Assembly: GCF_047553015.1 (NCBI RefSeq)
Contig: NZ_CP180212.1
Location: forward strand, 806,001 to 870,000
Direction: 5' to 3'
Length of the DNA: 64,000 bases
DNA from: Carnobacterium_A sp047553015
Lineage (GTDB): Bacteria; Bacillota; Bacilli; Lactobacillales; Carnobacteriaceae
Shown one piece after another: positions 17,193 through 27,700 of this stretch; position 1 is the first letter of the stretch; each line of letters begins with the position of its first letter. The notes beneath the pieces are model-generated. The model made no database searches. It had not been told where the DNA came from and saw only the letters and a list, made by a program, of their open reading frames with translations. The position numbers and the translations under genes were made by a program.

Positions 17193-18599
17193 ATGGTAGT
17201 AGGAGATTTCGCAATAGAGTTAGATACAGTTGTTATTGGTTCAGGCCCAGGAGGATATGTTGCAGCAATACGTGCTGCTCAAATGGGGCAAAAAGTAGCC
17301 ATCGTAGAAAGAGAAAATATCGGAGGCGTTTGTTTAAACGTTGGTTGTATACCATCAAAAGCTTTAATCAGTGCAGGACACCATTATCAAGACGCTATGC
17401 ATTCAGAGACTTTTGGAATCACAGCTGAAAATGTTGTTTTAGACTTTGCTAAAACCCAAGAATGGAAAAACAATAAAGTTGTTTCGACTCTTACTAAAGG
17501 TGTCGAAAGTTTATTGAAAAAAAATAAAATTGAAATTTTAAGAGGAGAAGCTTACTTCAACGACGAGCATACTATGCGTGTTATGGGAGAAAAAACTGGC
17601 CAAACGTATTCTTTTAATAATGCAATCGTTGCAACCGGTAGCCGTCCAATTGAAATCAAAGGTTTCAAATTTGGCAAACGTGTTATTGACTCAACAGGTG
17701 GCTTAGCACTTCTTGAAGTACCTAAAAAATTAATTGTTGTTGGTGGAGGCTATATTGGTAGCGAACTTGCTGGCGCATATGCTAACTTAGGCGCTGAAGT
17801 AACTATTTTAGAAGGAACAGATTCTATTATGCCTACTTTTGAAAAAGATATGATTAAATATGTTACAACAAATTTTGCTAAAAAAGGTGTAACAATTGAG
17901 ACATCTGCAATGGCTAAAGAAGCGATTCAAACTGAAAACGGTGTAACGGTTAAATATGAAGTAAACGGCACAGAAAAATCAATTGATGCTGATTATGTGA
18001 TGGTAACTGTTGGTCGTCGACCTAACACAGATGAGCTTGGTCTAGAAGGTGCAGGAGTTGAAATGACTGACCGTGGGTTAGTTAAAGTAGATGAGCAAGG
18101 ACGTACAAGCGTTAAAAACATTTTTGCTATTGGAGATATCGTTCCTGGTGCAGCATTGGCTCACAAAGCAAGTTATGAAGCTAAGATTGCTGCAGAAGCT
18201 ATTTCTGGTAAAAAAGTAGCTGTTGATTACAAAGCAATGCCAGCTGTAGCCTTTACAGATCCAGAATTAGCTGTTGTAGGACTAACTCTTGCAGAAGCTA
18301 AAGAAAAAGGGATGGATGTTAAAGCATCTAAATTCCCATTAGCTGGTAATGGACGTGCCCTTTCTTTAAATGCAACAGAAGGTTTTGTACGTCTAGTAAC
18401 AAATAAAGAAGATGGCTTAATCGTTGGAGCGCAAATCGCTGGTATCGGTGCTAGTGATGTCATTGCTGAAATAGGATTAGCTATTGAGGCTGGAATGGTA
18501 GCGGAAGATATTGCATTAACTATTCATGCTCACCCATCTTTAGCTGAAACAGTTATGGATGCTTCAGAATTAGCATTAGGTTTACCAATCCACATGTAA
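17193..18599 (+). CDS. pdhD: Dihydrolipoamide dehydrogenase (E3)
   Basis: 468 residues. FAD-binding GSGPGGYVAA, the redox disulfide in GGVCLNVGCIPSKAL, a second nucleotide motif GGGYIGSELA, and the C-terminal HAHPSLAE with the catalytic histidine-glutamate pair. It reoxidises the lipoyl groups with NAD+. Thirteen bases separate it from pdhC; the operon ends after it. Confidence 0.97.
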   Translation: MVVGDFAIELDTVVIGSGPGGYVAAIRAAQMGQKVAIVERENIGGVCLNVGCIPSKALISAGHHYQDAMHSETFGITAENVVLDFAKTQEWKNNKVVSTLTKGVESLLKKNKIEILRGEAYFNDEHTMRVMGEKTGQTYSFNNAIVATGSRPIEIKGFKFGKRVIDSTGGLALLEVPKKLIVVGGGYIGSELAGAYANLGAEVTILEGTDSIMPTFEKDMIKYVTTNFAKKGVTIETSAMAKEAIQTENGVTVKYEVNGTEKSIDADYVMVTVGRRPNTDELGLEGAGVEMTDRGLVKVDEQGRTSVKNIFAIGDIVPGAALAHKASYEAKIAAEAISGKKVAVDYKAMPAVAFTDPELAVVGLTLAEAKEKGMDVKASKFPLAGNGRALSLNATEGFVRLVTNKEDGLIVGAQIAGIGASDVIAEIGLAIEAGMVAEDIALTIHAHPSLAETVMDASELALGLPIHM

Positions 18600-18652
18600 T
18601 GTAGTTAAATTCAAACTGTCTTAATTGTTCCAATGGAGACGTGTTCATAATA

Positions 18653-18691
18653 AAAAAAGCACTTATTCTTAATTTGAATAAGTGTTTTTTT
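18653..18691 (+). terminator. pdh operon terminator
   Basis: AAAAAAGCACTTATTC pairs with GAATAAGTGTTTTTTT around a short TTAATTT loop, and the 3' arm doubles as the T-run. Confidence 0.9.
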
Positions 18692-18805
18692 GCATATAGT
18701 AAAGTAAATTATAAAAAATTTGGTATAATAAGAAAAAGCAGAAATGCGACAAACTTTCTTTTCTCATTAAGTAATAGAATTAAATAGGTTGTTGGAGGGG
18801 ATTTA

Positions 18806-19750
18806 GTGAGTAAAGAACAAGAGAAAAAGATTATTATTGTAGGTACGGATGAAGTAACTTACTTGTTTGCTTTTTTAACTATGTTAAAACCAATAGTTGC
18901 AAGCATTTTATTTTATGAATTTCCGTCCTTAGAAAAAAATAAATTAAAGGATCTAAAGTATGCATCCTCTTTTTCGTCAGCACGTTCTTTCACGGTTGCT
19001 AATGCCAAGGATTTTCTCACAACTGATTTATTAATTATAACGGCGCAAGAGGAGAGAAAAGAAGGGGAATCAAATGATAGTTATATTAGAAGGAATATAG
19101 CACTCATTCGTAAGGTAATCAAAAAAGCAATGGCTAACGGGTTTAATGGATTAATTTTAATTGCTACAGAACCAACAGATATGTTCACCTATCTTATTTG
19201 GAAATTTTCAGGTCTTCCCAAAGAAAAAATAGTCGGATTAGGTACATTTATAGATTCTACATTCTTCAGACAACTATTAAGCAAGAAATTATCTGTAGCT
19301 TCTAGAGATATTAATGCCTTTATTGTTGGTGGAAGTTCACAAGGAAGTCAACTCACAACTTGGAGTCGCTCTAATGTTGGCGGAACGCCAATTCTTAGTC
19401 TAATGATGAATAAAAAGAGTTTTTTAAATGAAAATGATAGAATAAATATTGATTCCTTTCTTTCAGAAAGAGATTTATTTTCAAGAGAGTCAAACTCTTA
19501 TTTCACAACGGCATCTGCCTTAATTGAGTTAACCCAATTTATTTTTTATGACGAAAAAGCATTAGTTACGTTGGTACATTTAGTTGATTTAGATGATTTG
19601 ATGAATATTCCATTATCTTTACCAGTTTTACTTGGAAAAAATGGTACAACTAAGGTATCTGAACTTGTTTTTTCGGAGTCAGAAAAAAAAGAATTGTTTA
19701 GAGTAGCAAAAGAAACTCGTAACTATTTAGATTGGATAGAAAAAGGTTAA
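18806..19750 (+). CDS. Lactate/malate dehydrogenase-fold protein lacking catalytic residues
   Basis: 314 residues. The middle clearly follows lactate dehydrogenase: NGFNGLILIATEPTDMFTY matches the family's GFxGxxLxATNPVDxxTY, and LPKEKIVGLGTFIDSTFFR matches the substrate-loop region. Key positions differ. The N-terminal glycine-rich NAD loop is VGTDEVTYLF. The loop arginine of GETR is lost (GESNDS). The catalytic histidine of GEHGDS is replaced (GGSSQGS). The aspartate and last arginine of the LDxARFR motif remain. It is therefore probably not a working dehydrogenase and may bind or regulate. GTG start with GGAGGGG. A -10 (TATAAT) lies at 18724-18729. The two genes downstream are in line with it. 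Confidence 0.75.
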   Translation: MSKEQEKKIIIVGTDEVTYLFAFLTMLKPIVASILFYEFPSLEKNKLKDLKYASSFSSARSFTVANAKDFLTTDLLIITAQEERKEGESNDSYIRRNIALIRKVIKKAMANGFNGLILIATEPTDMFTYLIWKFSGLPKEKIVGLGTFIDSTFFRQLLSKKLSVASRDINAFIVGGSSQGSQLTTWSRSNVGGTPILSLMMNKKSFLNENDRINIDSFLSERDLFSRESNSYFTTASALIELTQFIFYDEKALVTLVHLVDLDDLMNIPLSLPVLLGKNGTTKVSELVFSESEKKELFRVAKETRNYLDWIEKG

Positions 19751-19761
19751 AGGAGCATACA

Positions 19762-20058
19762 ATGGAAAATAAAAGTTATAGTTACCCAATGGATTACGAT
19801 TGGACAAAAGAGGAAATGACAAAAGTAATTAATTTATGGCGAGCAGTTGAATTAGCCTATGAAATTGGAATAAAAAAAGAGCAGTTTTTGATAAGTTATC
19901 GTGAATTTAAAGAAGTTATCCCATCTATTGGAGAAGAAAAAAAATGGAGTCGTCAATTTGAATCTGTTTCTGGCTATTCTGTCTATTCGGTCTTTCAAGA
20001 ATCTAAAAAAACAGATAAAAAAACTATTTTCATGGATGATAATAAAGGAAATAAATAG
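19762..20058 (+). CDS. UPF0223 family protein (YktA-like)
   Basis: 98 residues from the ATG at 19762, chosen because AAAGGAG lies directly upstream; the frame also extends into the end of the preceding gene. The sequence YPMDYDWTKEEMTKVINLW and the end VSGYSVYSVFQESK match the UPF0223 family, whose function is not established. In Bacillus the same family sits next to an inositol-phosphatase-like gene, as here. Confidence 0.88.
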   Translation: MENKSYSYPMDYDWTKEEMTKVINLWRAVELAYEIGIKKEQFLISYREFKEVIPSIGEEKKWSRQFESVSGYSVYSVFQESKKTDKKTIFMDDNKGNK

Positions 20059-20103
20059 ATATTCATTTTAAATCAGTTAAGCTAAAAGAAAGGAAGTGAG
20101 TTC

Positions 20104-20880
20104 TTGAATAGACTAATTGAGCGAGATGAACTAATTATAAAATGGCTCTATGAAGCTGCAGAGATAAGTAAAAAATCTTTTAAACAAATGATTAGTATAG
20201 AAGAAAAAACAACTCGTACAGATTTAGTAACAAATATTGATAAGAAAATCGAACATTTTTTTATTGAAAAAATAAATACGTATTTTCCTGGAGAAAGAGT
20301 CTTAGGAGAGGAAAGTTCAAAGCAGCCCTTCACAGAATTGAAAGGGATTATTTGGATAATAGATCCTATCGATGGAACATTAAATTTTGTAAAGCAAAAA
20401 AGTGATTTTGCTATTATGATAGGTGTTTATGAAAATGGTATAGGTCACTTAGGCTATATATACGACGTTATGAGAGATGAGCTTTATTCGGCTACAAAAA
20501 ATCAAGGAGCTTACCTGAATGGAAAACAGCTAGAACCGGTTGATGATATCTCTTTACGAGAAGGACTTATCGCAATCAGTCACCGCTTGATGACTAGTGA
20601 AAAGAATGATAATGCAAGAAAAATCGGAAGAGCTAGTAGTGGAGTGCGTATGATTGGTTCAGCCGGTCTTGAAACGACGCGAGTAGCGACAGGAAAGTTA
20701 GTTGCTTATATTGGAGCATCTCTAGCTCCTTGGGATATCGCTGCTGGTAAAGTAATAGCAGAAGAATTGGGATTAAATTATACACAGCTAAATGGAGAAG
20801 AAATTGATATGCTATCTCATAATAAAACAGTTGTCGCGACACCATCTGCTCATAAAGAAATAATAAAAAACTTTAGATAA
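20104..20880 (+). CDS. Inositol monophosphatase family protein (YktC/SuhB type)
   Basis: 258 residues with the metal and phosphate motifs GEESS (near residue 77), DPIDGTLNF (near 95) and PWDIAAGKVIAEE (near 217), which define Li+-sensitive, Mg2+-dependent monophosphatases. The substrate could be inositol phosphate or another phosphate such as NADP or PAP. The start is TTG with AAGGAAGTGAG upstream. Confidence 0.9.
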   Translation: MNRLIERDELIIKWLYEAAEISKKSFKQMISIEEKTTRTDLVTNIDKKIEHFFIEKINTYFPGERVLGEESSKQPFTELKGIIWIIDPIDGTLNFVKQKSDFAIMIGVYENGIGHLGYIYDVMRDELYSATKNQGAYLNGKQLEPVDDISLREGLIAISHRLMTSEKNDNARKIGRASSGVRMIGSAGLETTRVATGKLVAYIGASLAPWDIAAGKVIAEELGLNYTQLNGEEIDMLSHNKTVVATPSAHKEIIKNFR

Positions 20881-21219
20881 GGGAATAGGTAAATAAGGAA
20901 TCTACTATAGGATGAATGAAAACAAAGATAGCTCAATGAATAAAGAAAATTCTTGAAACACCTATAGATAGAACGTTTTTTTTAAAAAAATAAAAAATAT
21001 ACCGCTAACAGCAACTTTTTTCTTTTCAATCTTTTGTTTTAGTGTTAGACTGTACAAGTTGATAGTTGTCTTCATAAGTTTTCAATGCGTTTTCATTCTG
21101 AAATGAGCAGAAACTTATGAAAAGTTCAAGTGCATAAATTGGATAAATTAATTTTCATGTTGATAGATAGCCAATCAGAAGTATTGAAATAATGATAAGA
21201 ATCATGGAGGAATATAGTA
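20881..21219 (+). promoter_or_regulatory. typA upstream region with a structured leader
   Basis: No gene is supported; the longest start-led frame with any spacing is 14 codons (about 20914-20958) without a proper ribosome site. A stem-loop at 21071-21121 pairs TTCATAAGTTT with AAACTTATGAA and has TCATT/AATGA inside. No clear terminator for the preceding gene or strong promoter is visible. The typA ribosome site is CATGGAGGAAT. Confidence 0.4.
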
Positions 21220-23064
21220 ATGATAAGAAGAGAAGACCTTAGAAACGTAGCCATAATTGCCCACGTTGATCACGGCAAAACAACATTGGTTGATGAATTA
21301 TTGAAGCAATCTGACACCCTACATTCTCACAACAAATTAGCTGAGCGTGCAATGGATTCGAATGCGATTGAACAAGAACGTGGTATTACAATCTTAGCTA
21401 AAAATACAGCTGTTAAATACAAAGACACTCACATTAATATCTTGGATACACCTGGCCATGCTGACTTTGGTGGTGAAGTAGAGCGTATCATGAAAATGGT
21501 TGACGGAGTAGTTTTAGTTGTTGACTCATATGAAGGTACAATGCCTCAAACAAGATTTGTATTGAAAAAAGCATTAGAACAAAAATTAGTACCCATCGTA
21601 GTTGTTAATAAAATCGATAAAGATGCAGCTCGTCCAGCAGAAGTTGTTGATGAAGTTCTTGAATTATTTATTGAATTAGGTGCAGATGATGAGCAGTTAG
21701 AATTCCCTGTTATCTATGCTTCTGCTATGAATGGAACAAGTAGTTTATCTGACGATAAAGAAGATCAAGAAGACACAATGAACTATATCTTCGATACAAT
21801 TCTTAGCGAAATTCCTGCTCCTATTGATAACTCAGACGAACCATTGCAATTCCAAGTATCTTTATTGGATTACAGTGATTACGTTGGAAGAATTGGTATT
21901 GGACGTGTATTCCGTGGTAAAATCAAAGTCGGAGATAGCGTTACATTGAGTAAATTAGATGGATCTACTAAAAACTTCCGTGTAACCAAATTGCTTGGTT
22001 TCTTCGGTCTAGAACGTGTTGAGATTGATGAAGCAAAAGCAGGAGATTTAATTGCAGTATCTGGTATGGAAGATATTTTTGTAGGAGAGACAGTTACACC
22101 TACAAACCATGTTGATCCACTGCCAATACTTCATATTGATGAGCCTACTTTACAGATGACTTTCTTAGTAAATAACTCTCCATTCGCAGGACGCGAAGGG
22201 AAATGGGTTACATCTCGTAAAATTGAAGACCGTTTAATGTCTGAATTGCATACCGATGTTTCTATGCGTATTGAAAACACCGCATCACCTGATGCTTGGA
22301 TTGTTTCTGGACGCGGAGAATTACACTTGGCTATTTTAATTGAGAATATGAGACGTGAAGGATACGAGTTGCAAGTATCTCGTCCTGAAGTTATTTTACG
22401 TGATTTTGATGGAGTTCAGTGTGAGCCTTTTGAATTAGTACAAATTGATACTCCTGAAGAATATATGGGATCAATCATTGAATCTTTAAGTGCTCGTAAA
22501 GGCGAAATGCAAGATATGGTTAACAATGGCAATGGACAAGTTAAATTAACTTTCTTAGCTCCAGCTCGTGGCTTAATTGGTTACTCTACCGAGTTCCTTT
22601 CAATGACAAGAGGATACGGAATTATGAATCATACTTTCGATCAATATCTTCCACGTTTGAGAACTAAAATTGGTGGACGTCGTAATGGCGCATTAGTTTC
22701 AACTGAAACTGGTAAAACAACAACTTACGGGATTATGGGAGTCGAAGACCGAGGAACAATCTTCATCGAGCCTTCAACAGAGATATACGAAGGAATGATT
22801 GTTGGAGAAAACTCTCGTGAAAACGATATTACTGTTAACATTACAAAAGCTAAGCAAAAGACTAACGTCCGTTCTGCTAATAAAGACCAGACAAACGTTA
22901 TCAAAGCTCCTCGTCATTTAACTTTAGAAGAATCATTAGAATTCTTGGGTGATGATGAGTATTGTGAGATTACACCAGAAAGTATTCGTTTACGTAAACA
23001 AGTTTTAAACAAAAATGAACGTGAAAAATCAGCTAAGAAAAATAAAGCTTCTCAAATAGGTTAA
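21220..23064 (+). CDS. typA: Translational GTPase TypA/BipA
   Basis: 614 residues. The GTPase motifs AHVDHGKTT, DTPGH and NKIDK are in place, followed by the EF-G-like domains and the TypA C-terminal domain (SARKGEMQDM, RGLIGYST). It binds the ribosome and supports 50S assembly and growth under cold or stress. Monocistronic, with a strong terminator after it. Confidence 0.97.
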   Translation: MIRREDLRNVAIIAHVDHGKTTLVDELLKQSDTLHSHNKLAERAMDSNAIEQERGITILAKNTAVKYKDTHINILDTPGHADFGGEVERIMKMVDGVVLVVDSYEGTMPQTRFVLKKALEQKLVPIVVVNKIDKDAARPAEVVDEVLELFIELGADDEQLEFPVIYASAMNGTSSLSDDKEDQEDTMNYIFDTILSEIPAPIDNSDEPLQFQVSLLDYSDYVGRIGIGRVFRGKIKVGDSVTLSKLDGSTKNFRVTKLLGFFGLERVEIDEAKAGDLIAVSGMEDIFVGETVTPTNHVDPLPILHIDEPTLQMTFLVNNSPFAGREGKWVTSRKIEDRLMSELHTDVSMRIENTASPDAWIVSGRGELHLAILIENMRREGYELQVSRPEVILRDFDGVQCEPFELVQIDTPEEYMGSIIESLSARKGEMQDMVNNGNGQVKLTFLAPARGLIGYSTEFLSMTRGYGIMNHTFDQYLPRLRTKIGGRRNGALVSTETGKTTTYGIMGVEDRGTIFIEPSTEIYEGMIVGENSRENDITVNITKAKQKTNVRSANKDQTNVIKAPRHLTLEESLEFLGDDEYCEITPESIRLRKQVLNKNEREKSAKKNKASQIG

Positions 23065-23073
23065 ACCTATTTT

Positions 23074-23116
23074 AAAAAGCTACTCAATGAGTTTAAATCA
23101 TTGAGTAGCTTTTTTT
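23074..23116 (+). terminator. typA terminator
   Basis: AAAAAGCTACTCAATGA and its full complement form a 17-bp stem with loop GTTTAAA, ending in a T-run. Confidence 0.93.
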
Positions 23117-23189
23117 GCTTTTTATAAAGAAGAAAGAGAAAATAGTGGTAGATTAGTTTTAGTTTTATAAGAATACCTGTGCTTTCGTA

Positions 23190-23218
23190 TTGTTGGATGA
23201 CCTTATTGTTGATATAAT
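23190..23218 (+). promoter_or_regulatory. Promoter of ylaN
   Basis: TTGTTG and TATAAT with a 17-base spacer; TGA directly before TATAAT also gives an extended -10. It is 30 bases before the ylaN start. Confidence 0.75.
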
Positions 23219-23247
23219 AAAATTGTTCTATTAAAGGAGGAAGATTT

Positions 23248-23529
23248 ATGCTGAATAATGTTCAGAAAAAAGAGGCTCTGGAAGTCTTATTAGAAGATGC
23301 GACAAAAATCTTTCAACTTATTGATAATCAAAAAAATCAGTTGTGTTTAACTGAGTGCCCTGCTTTTAATGAAATTGTTGATACTCAAATGTTTGGACTA
23401 TCAAAAGAAATTTCTTTTGCAAAAAAAATTGGAGTCATCAACTCAACTGAAGGTGACCGTATTTTAAGTGATTTAGAAAAAAAATTAAATGATTTGTACA
23501 CGAAAGCTTATAATGAAAAGTATGTATGA
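23248..23529 (+). CDS. ylaN: YlaN/UPF0358 family protein
   Basis: 93 residues, helical, with two cysteines in CLTECPAFNEIVDTQMFG. The length, the sequence and the position before ftsW match YlaN, reported in Bacilli to influence iron homeostasis through Fur. AAAGGAGGAAG precedes the ATG. Confidence 0.9.
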   Translation: MLNNVQKKEALEVLLEDATKIFQLIDNQKNQLCLTECPAFNEIVDTQMFGLSKEISFAKKIGVINSTEGDRILSDLEKKLNDLYTKAYNEKYV

Positions 23530-23531
23530 TG

Positions 23532-23567
23532 AAAAAGGGGGCCAAAGGCTTCTTTTAAGCCGATAGT
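23532..23567 (+). promoter_or_regulatory. ftsW ribosome site separated from its start by a hairpin
   Basis: The only Shine-Dalgarno-like run, AAAAAGGGGG (23532-23541), is 26 bases before the ftsW ATG. GGCTT and AAGCC (23547-23551 and 23557-23561) form a small stem with loop CTTTT between them. Folding would bring the ribosome site to a near-normal distance. A stop codon three codons upstream rules out an earlier in-frame start. Confidence 0.5.
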
Positions 23568-24746
23568 ATGTTAAAAAAAATAATGAATAAGTTGAAATAT
23601 TTAGACCAGTTTGTTTTTATACCTTATTTTGTCTTATCTATATTCGGTATTTTAATGGTTTATAGTGCTAGTAGTTATGCTGTAATTGGCCAAGGTAAAC
23701 CTCCAGAATATTATTTTTTGAGACAAGCTGTATTTGTATGTGTAGGTCTATTTTTTAGTGTATTTATCTTTTCAATTAAATACAGTCATTTAAAATATAA
23801 AAAATCAATCAAATATACAATTTTATTCACAGTAGTGCTGCTAATCTATCTTCTTATTTTTGGTGAAGAAATCAATGGAGCAAAAGGCTGGATTGATATT
23901 GGTATAGTTGGAATACAACCAGCTGAATTTGCGAAACTATCGGTTATTTGGTATTTTGCTTATATTTTTTCTCGAAGGCAGCAACAAATTATTCGTAATT
24001 TTTTGTCTTCTATGAAACAACCCACTTACTTGTTCGGTATGATTCTTTTTTTGATTATTATTCAGCCAGACGTAGGAGGAGCAGTCATTATCTTGTTTAT
24101 TGGCATTATCATGATATTTGCTAGTGGTGTTTCTACTAAATTAGGTGTTACGATGGGAACTTTTGGTATTGCTCTTATTTTAGGAGCAGTTGAATTGGTA
24201 CGTACTTTTGGAACGAGACTGCCTCTTTTACAGACGTATCAATACAATCGTTTTTTAGCTTTTTGGGATCCTTTTGAAGTTTCTGAAAGTGCGGGACTTC
24301 AATTAGTCAATTCCTATTATGCTCTCAGCAGAGGAGGGATTTTTGGCGTAGGAATTGGACAGAGTGTCCAAAAAACAGGCTATTTACCTGAACCGTATAC
24401 AGATTTCATTGTCTCTATTTTAGGAGAAGAGTTAGGTTTATTAGGAGTAGTAATGATCTTGAGCTTATTTTGTTTTTTAATACTACGAATTTATTTAATT
24501 GCAATTCGTACAAAAGATCCTTTCGGTTCATTATTGTGTATTGGAATTGCGACAATGTTTTTAGTTCAAGGTTCAATCAATTTAGGAGGTGTTCTAGGAC
24601 TCTTACCGATTACAGGTGTAACATTCCCTTTTATTAGTTATGGTGGTTCTAGCACACTGGTGTTGGCTATGTCGATAGGCTTGGTCTTAAATGTAAGTGC
24701 AATGAATAAAAAAAATGAAATTGAAAAATTGAACGATAAAGGATAA
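23568..24746 (+). CDS. ftsW: Peptidoglycan glycosyltransferase FtsW
   Basis: 392 residues, about ten membrane segments, SEDS family. Family motifs include NGAKGWI, QPDVGGA and the C-terminal GVTFPFISYGGSS. It polymerises septal glycan from lipid II with a partner class B PBP. FtsW is preferred over RodA because the genes lie as ylaN-ftsW-pyc, the order found in Bacillus. The start has an unusual ribosome-site arrangement. Confidence 0.92.
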   Translation: MLKKIMNKLKYLDQFVFIPYFVLSIFGILMVYSASSYAVIGQGKPPEYYFLRQAVFVCVGLFFSVFIFSIKYSHLKYKKSIKYTILFTVVLLIYLLIFGEEINGAKGWIDIGIVGIQPAEFAKLSVIWYFAYIFSRRQQQIIRNFLSSMKQPTYLFGMILFLIIIQPDVGGAVIILFIGIIMIFASGVSTKLGVTMGTFGIALILGAVELVRTFGTRLPLLQTYQYNRFLAFWDPFEVSESAGLQLVNSYYALSRGGIFGVGIGQSVQKTGYLPEPYTDFIVSILGEELGLLGVVMILSLFCFLILRIYLIAIRTKDPFGSLLCIGIATMFLVQGSINLGGVLGLLPITGVTFPFISYGGSSTLVLAMSIGLVLNVSAMNKKNEIEKLNDKG

Positions 24747-24795
24747 GTAAAATGAGAGAGTATAAAAAATAATCGGATGACTTAGGAGTGAGACA

Positions 24796-27700
24796 ATGAA
24801 AAAAGTATTAGTAGCTAATCGAGGAGAAATAGCCATCCGAATATTCCGCGCTTTAACGGAACTTCATATTGGAACTGTTGCTGTGTATGCACAAGAAGAC
24901 GAAGGATCTGTTCATCGATTCAAAGCAGATGAAGCCTACTTAGTAGGAGAAGGAAAGAAACCGATAGAGGCTTATTTAGATATTGAAGATATGATTCGTA
25001 TCGCAAAAGATTCTAATGCGGATGCTATTCATCCTGGATATGGTTTTTTATCAGAAAACTTGAATTTTGCTAGACGTTGTGAAGAAGAAGGAATTATTTT
25101 CATTGGTCCTGAATTGCATCATTTAGATATTTTTGGAGATAAACTTAAGGCTAAAGAAGCAGCAATAGCAGCTGGAATAAAATCCATACCAGGTTCAAAA
25201 GGACCTGTTTTAACTGTTGAAGAAGTCATAGAATTTGGTGAGACTTTTGGCTATCCTATTATGATAAAGGCAGCACTAGGAGGTGGCGGAAGAGGAATGC
25301 GTGTGGCTTATGCCGTTGAAGAAGTGAAAGATAGTTTTGAAAGAGCGCGCAGTGAAGCAAAGTCTGCATTTGGAAATGATGATATTTACGTAGAACGCTA
25401 TATTCAAGATCCTAAGCATATCGAAGTTCAAATATTAGGAGATACCCACGGAAACATTGTTCATTTATATGAGCGGGATTGCTCAGTACAACGCCGGCAT
25501 CAAAAAGTTGTAGAGGTTGCGCCATGTGTTTCTATTCCAGATGAATTGCGTCTCGAAATGTGTGAGTCAGCTGTTCAATTGATGAAACATGTTGGTTATG
25601 TCAACGCAGGAACGGTTGAATTTTTACTTGAAGGTAGTGATTTTTATTTTATTGAGGTAAATCCACGCGTACAAGTAGAGCATACGATTACAGAACTTAT
25701 CACAGGAATTGATATCGTCCAAGCTCAAATTTTAATTGCGCAAGGAAAAAATTTGCACAGTGAAATAGCTATTCCAGCTCAAGAGCATATCCCTTTGATG
25801 GGTGCAGCTATTCAGTGTCGTATAACGACTGAAGATCCGTTGAATGGATTTTTACCTGATACTGGGAAAATAGATACGTATCGTTCTCCAGGTGGTTTTG
25901 GAATACGCTTAGATGCAGGTAATGGTTTTCAGGGTACCGTCGTTTCGCCATTTTTTGATTCTTTACTTGTTAAAGTCTGTACGCACGCATCTACATTTGA
26001 ATTAGCTGCACAAAAAATGACGCGATCTTTGAGAGAATTTCGTATTCGTGGTGTAAAAACAAATATTCCCTTTATGGATAATGTTATTTCTCATCCTGTT
26101 TTTCTTTCAGGAGAAGCGAAAACAACGTTTATTGATTCAACTCCTGAACTTTTTGTATTCTCAAAAGTTCGTGATAGAGGAAATAAGACAATGAAATACA
26201 TTAGTACGATTACAGTGAATGGTTTCCCAGGTGTTGAACAGGCTCCGAAGAAATTTTATGAACCTGCTAGAAGACCTAAGAAACTAATGTTACTACATGA
26301 TAGTCCACTAAATGCAAAAAATATTTTAGAAAAACAAGGTGCAGATGCAGTGGTAGACTGGATAAAACACACAAAAGAAGTCTTGTTAACAGATACAACG
26401 TTTAGAGATGCTCATCAAAGCTTGCTAGCAACTCGTGTTCGAACACAAGATTTTCTGAATATTGCTGCAGAAACAGAAAAAGCTATTCCACAATTATTTT
26501 CTTCTGAAGTTTGGGGAGGGGCAACTTTTGATGTTGCCTATCGTTTCTTGAATGAAGATCCATGGGAACGTTTAGAGAAACTGAGATACGAGATGCCGAA
26601 CACTCTTTTGCAGATGTTATTTAGAGGTTCTAATGCAGTAGGGTATCAAAATTATCCTGATAATGTCATTGAATCATTTATCCAGCAAGCAGCTAAAAGT
26701 GGAGTAGACGTCTTTCGTATTTTTGATAGTTTGAATTGGATTCCTCAAATGGAGAAAAGTATTCAAGTTGTCAGAGATACAGGTAAGATAGCTGAAGCAT
26801 CTATTTGTTATACAGGTGACATCAATGATCCGCTAAGAACGAAATATACGATTGATTATTACAAGGAAATGGCCAGAGAATTAGAGAAACAAGGTGCACA
26901 CATCATCGCAATTAAAGATATGGCTGGAATTTTAAAACCTGAAGCAGCGTATCGTTTAGTTAGTGAATTAAAAGAAACGGTTCAAGTGCCAATCCACCTG
27001 CACACACATGATACAAGTGGAAATGGGATATTCACTTATGCTTTAGCCGTTAAAGCTGGTGTAGATATTGTCGATGTTGCTATGAGCGCTATGTCCAGTG
27101 CGACGAGTCAGCCAAGCATGAGTAGTCTTTATTATTCTTTACTAGGGACAAAACGAGTTCCGTCTATAAATATTGGGAATGTCCAGCAAATTAATCATTA
27201 CTGGGAAGATGTAAGAACACGTTATAGTGATTTTGAAAATGGAGTAAGTGCTCCTCAAACAGAAGTTTACCAACATGAGATGCCAGGAGGCCAATATTCT
27301 AATCTTAAACAACAAGCTAAAGCAGTTGGACTAGCAGATAAATGGGATGAGATTAAAAAAGTATATGCCCTAGTTAATCAGATGTTTGGTGACATCATTA
27401 AAGTAACCCCATCTTCAAAAGTCGTTGGAGATATGGCGTTATTCATGGTGCAAAATGAACTAACTGAAGAAGATATCTATAACAAAGGTCAATCAATTGA
27501 TTTTCCAGAGTCTGTCATCAGCTTTTTCATGGGAGATTTAGGCCAGCCAGTTGGTGGCTTCCCAGAGAAATTACAAAAAATTGTTTTGAAAACAAGTCAG
27601 CCGATTACAGTTCGACCTGGAGTCTTAGCGAATCCAATTGATCTTAACCAAACTAAAATAAATTTAGCCAAACTAATTAATAAAGAGCCTTCTAACGAAG

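Noticed and set aside
20914..20958. 14-codon leader peptide candidate after the inositol-phosphatase-like gene
   Set aside because: Poor ribosome site and no regulatory codon pattern or attenuator beside it.
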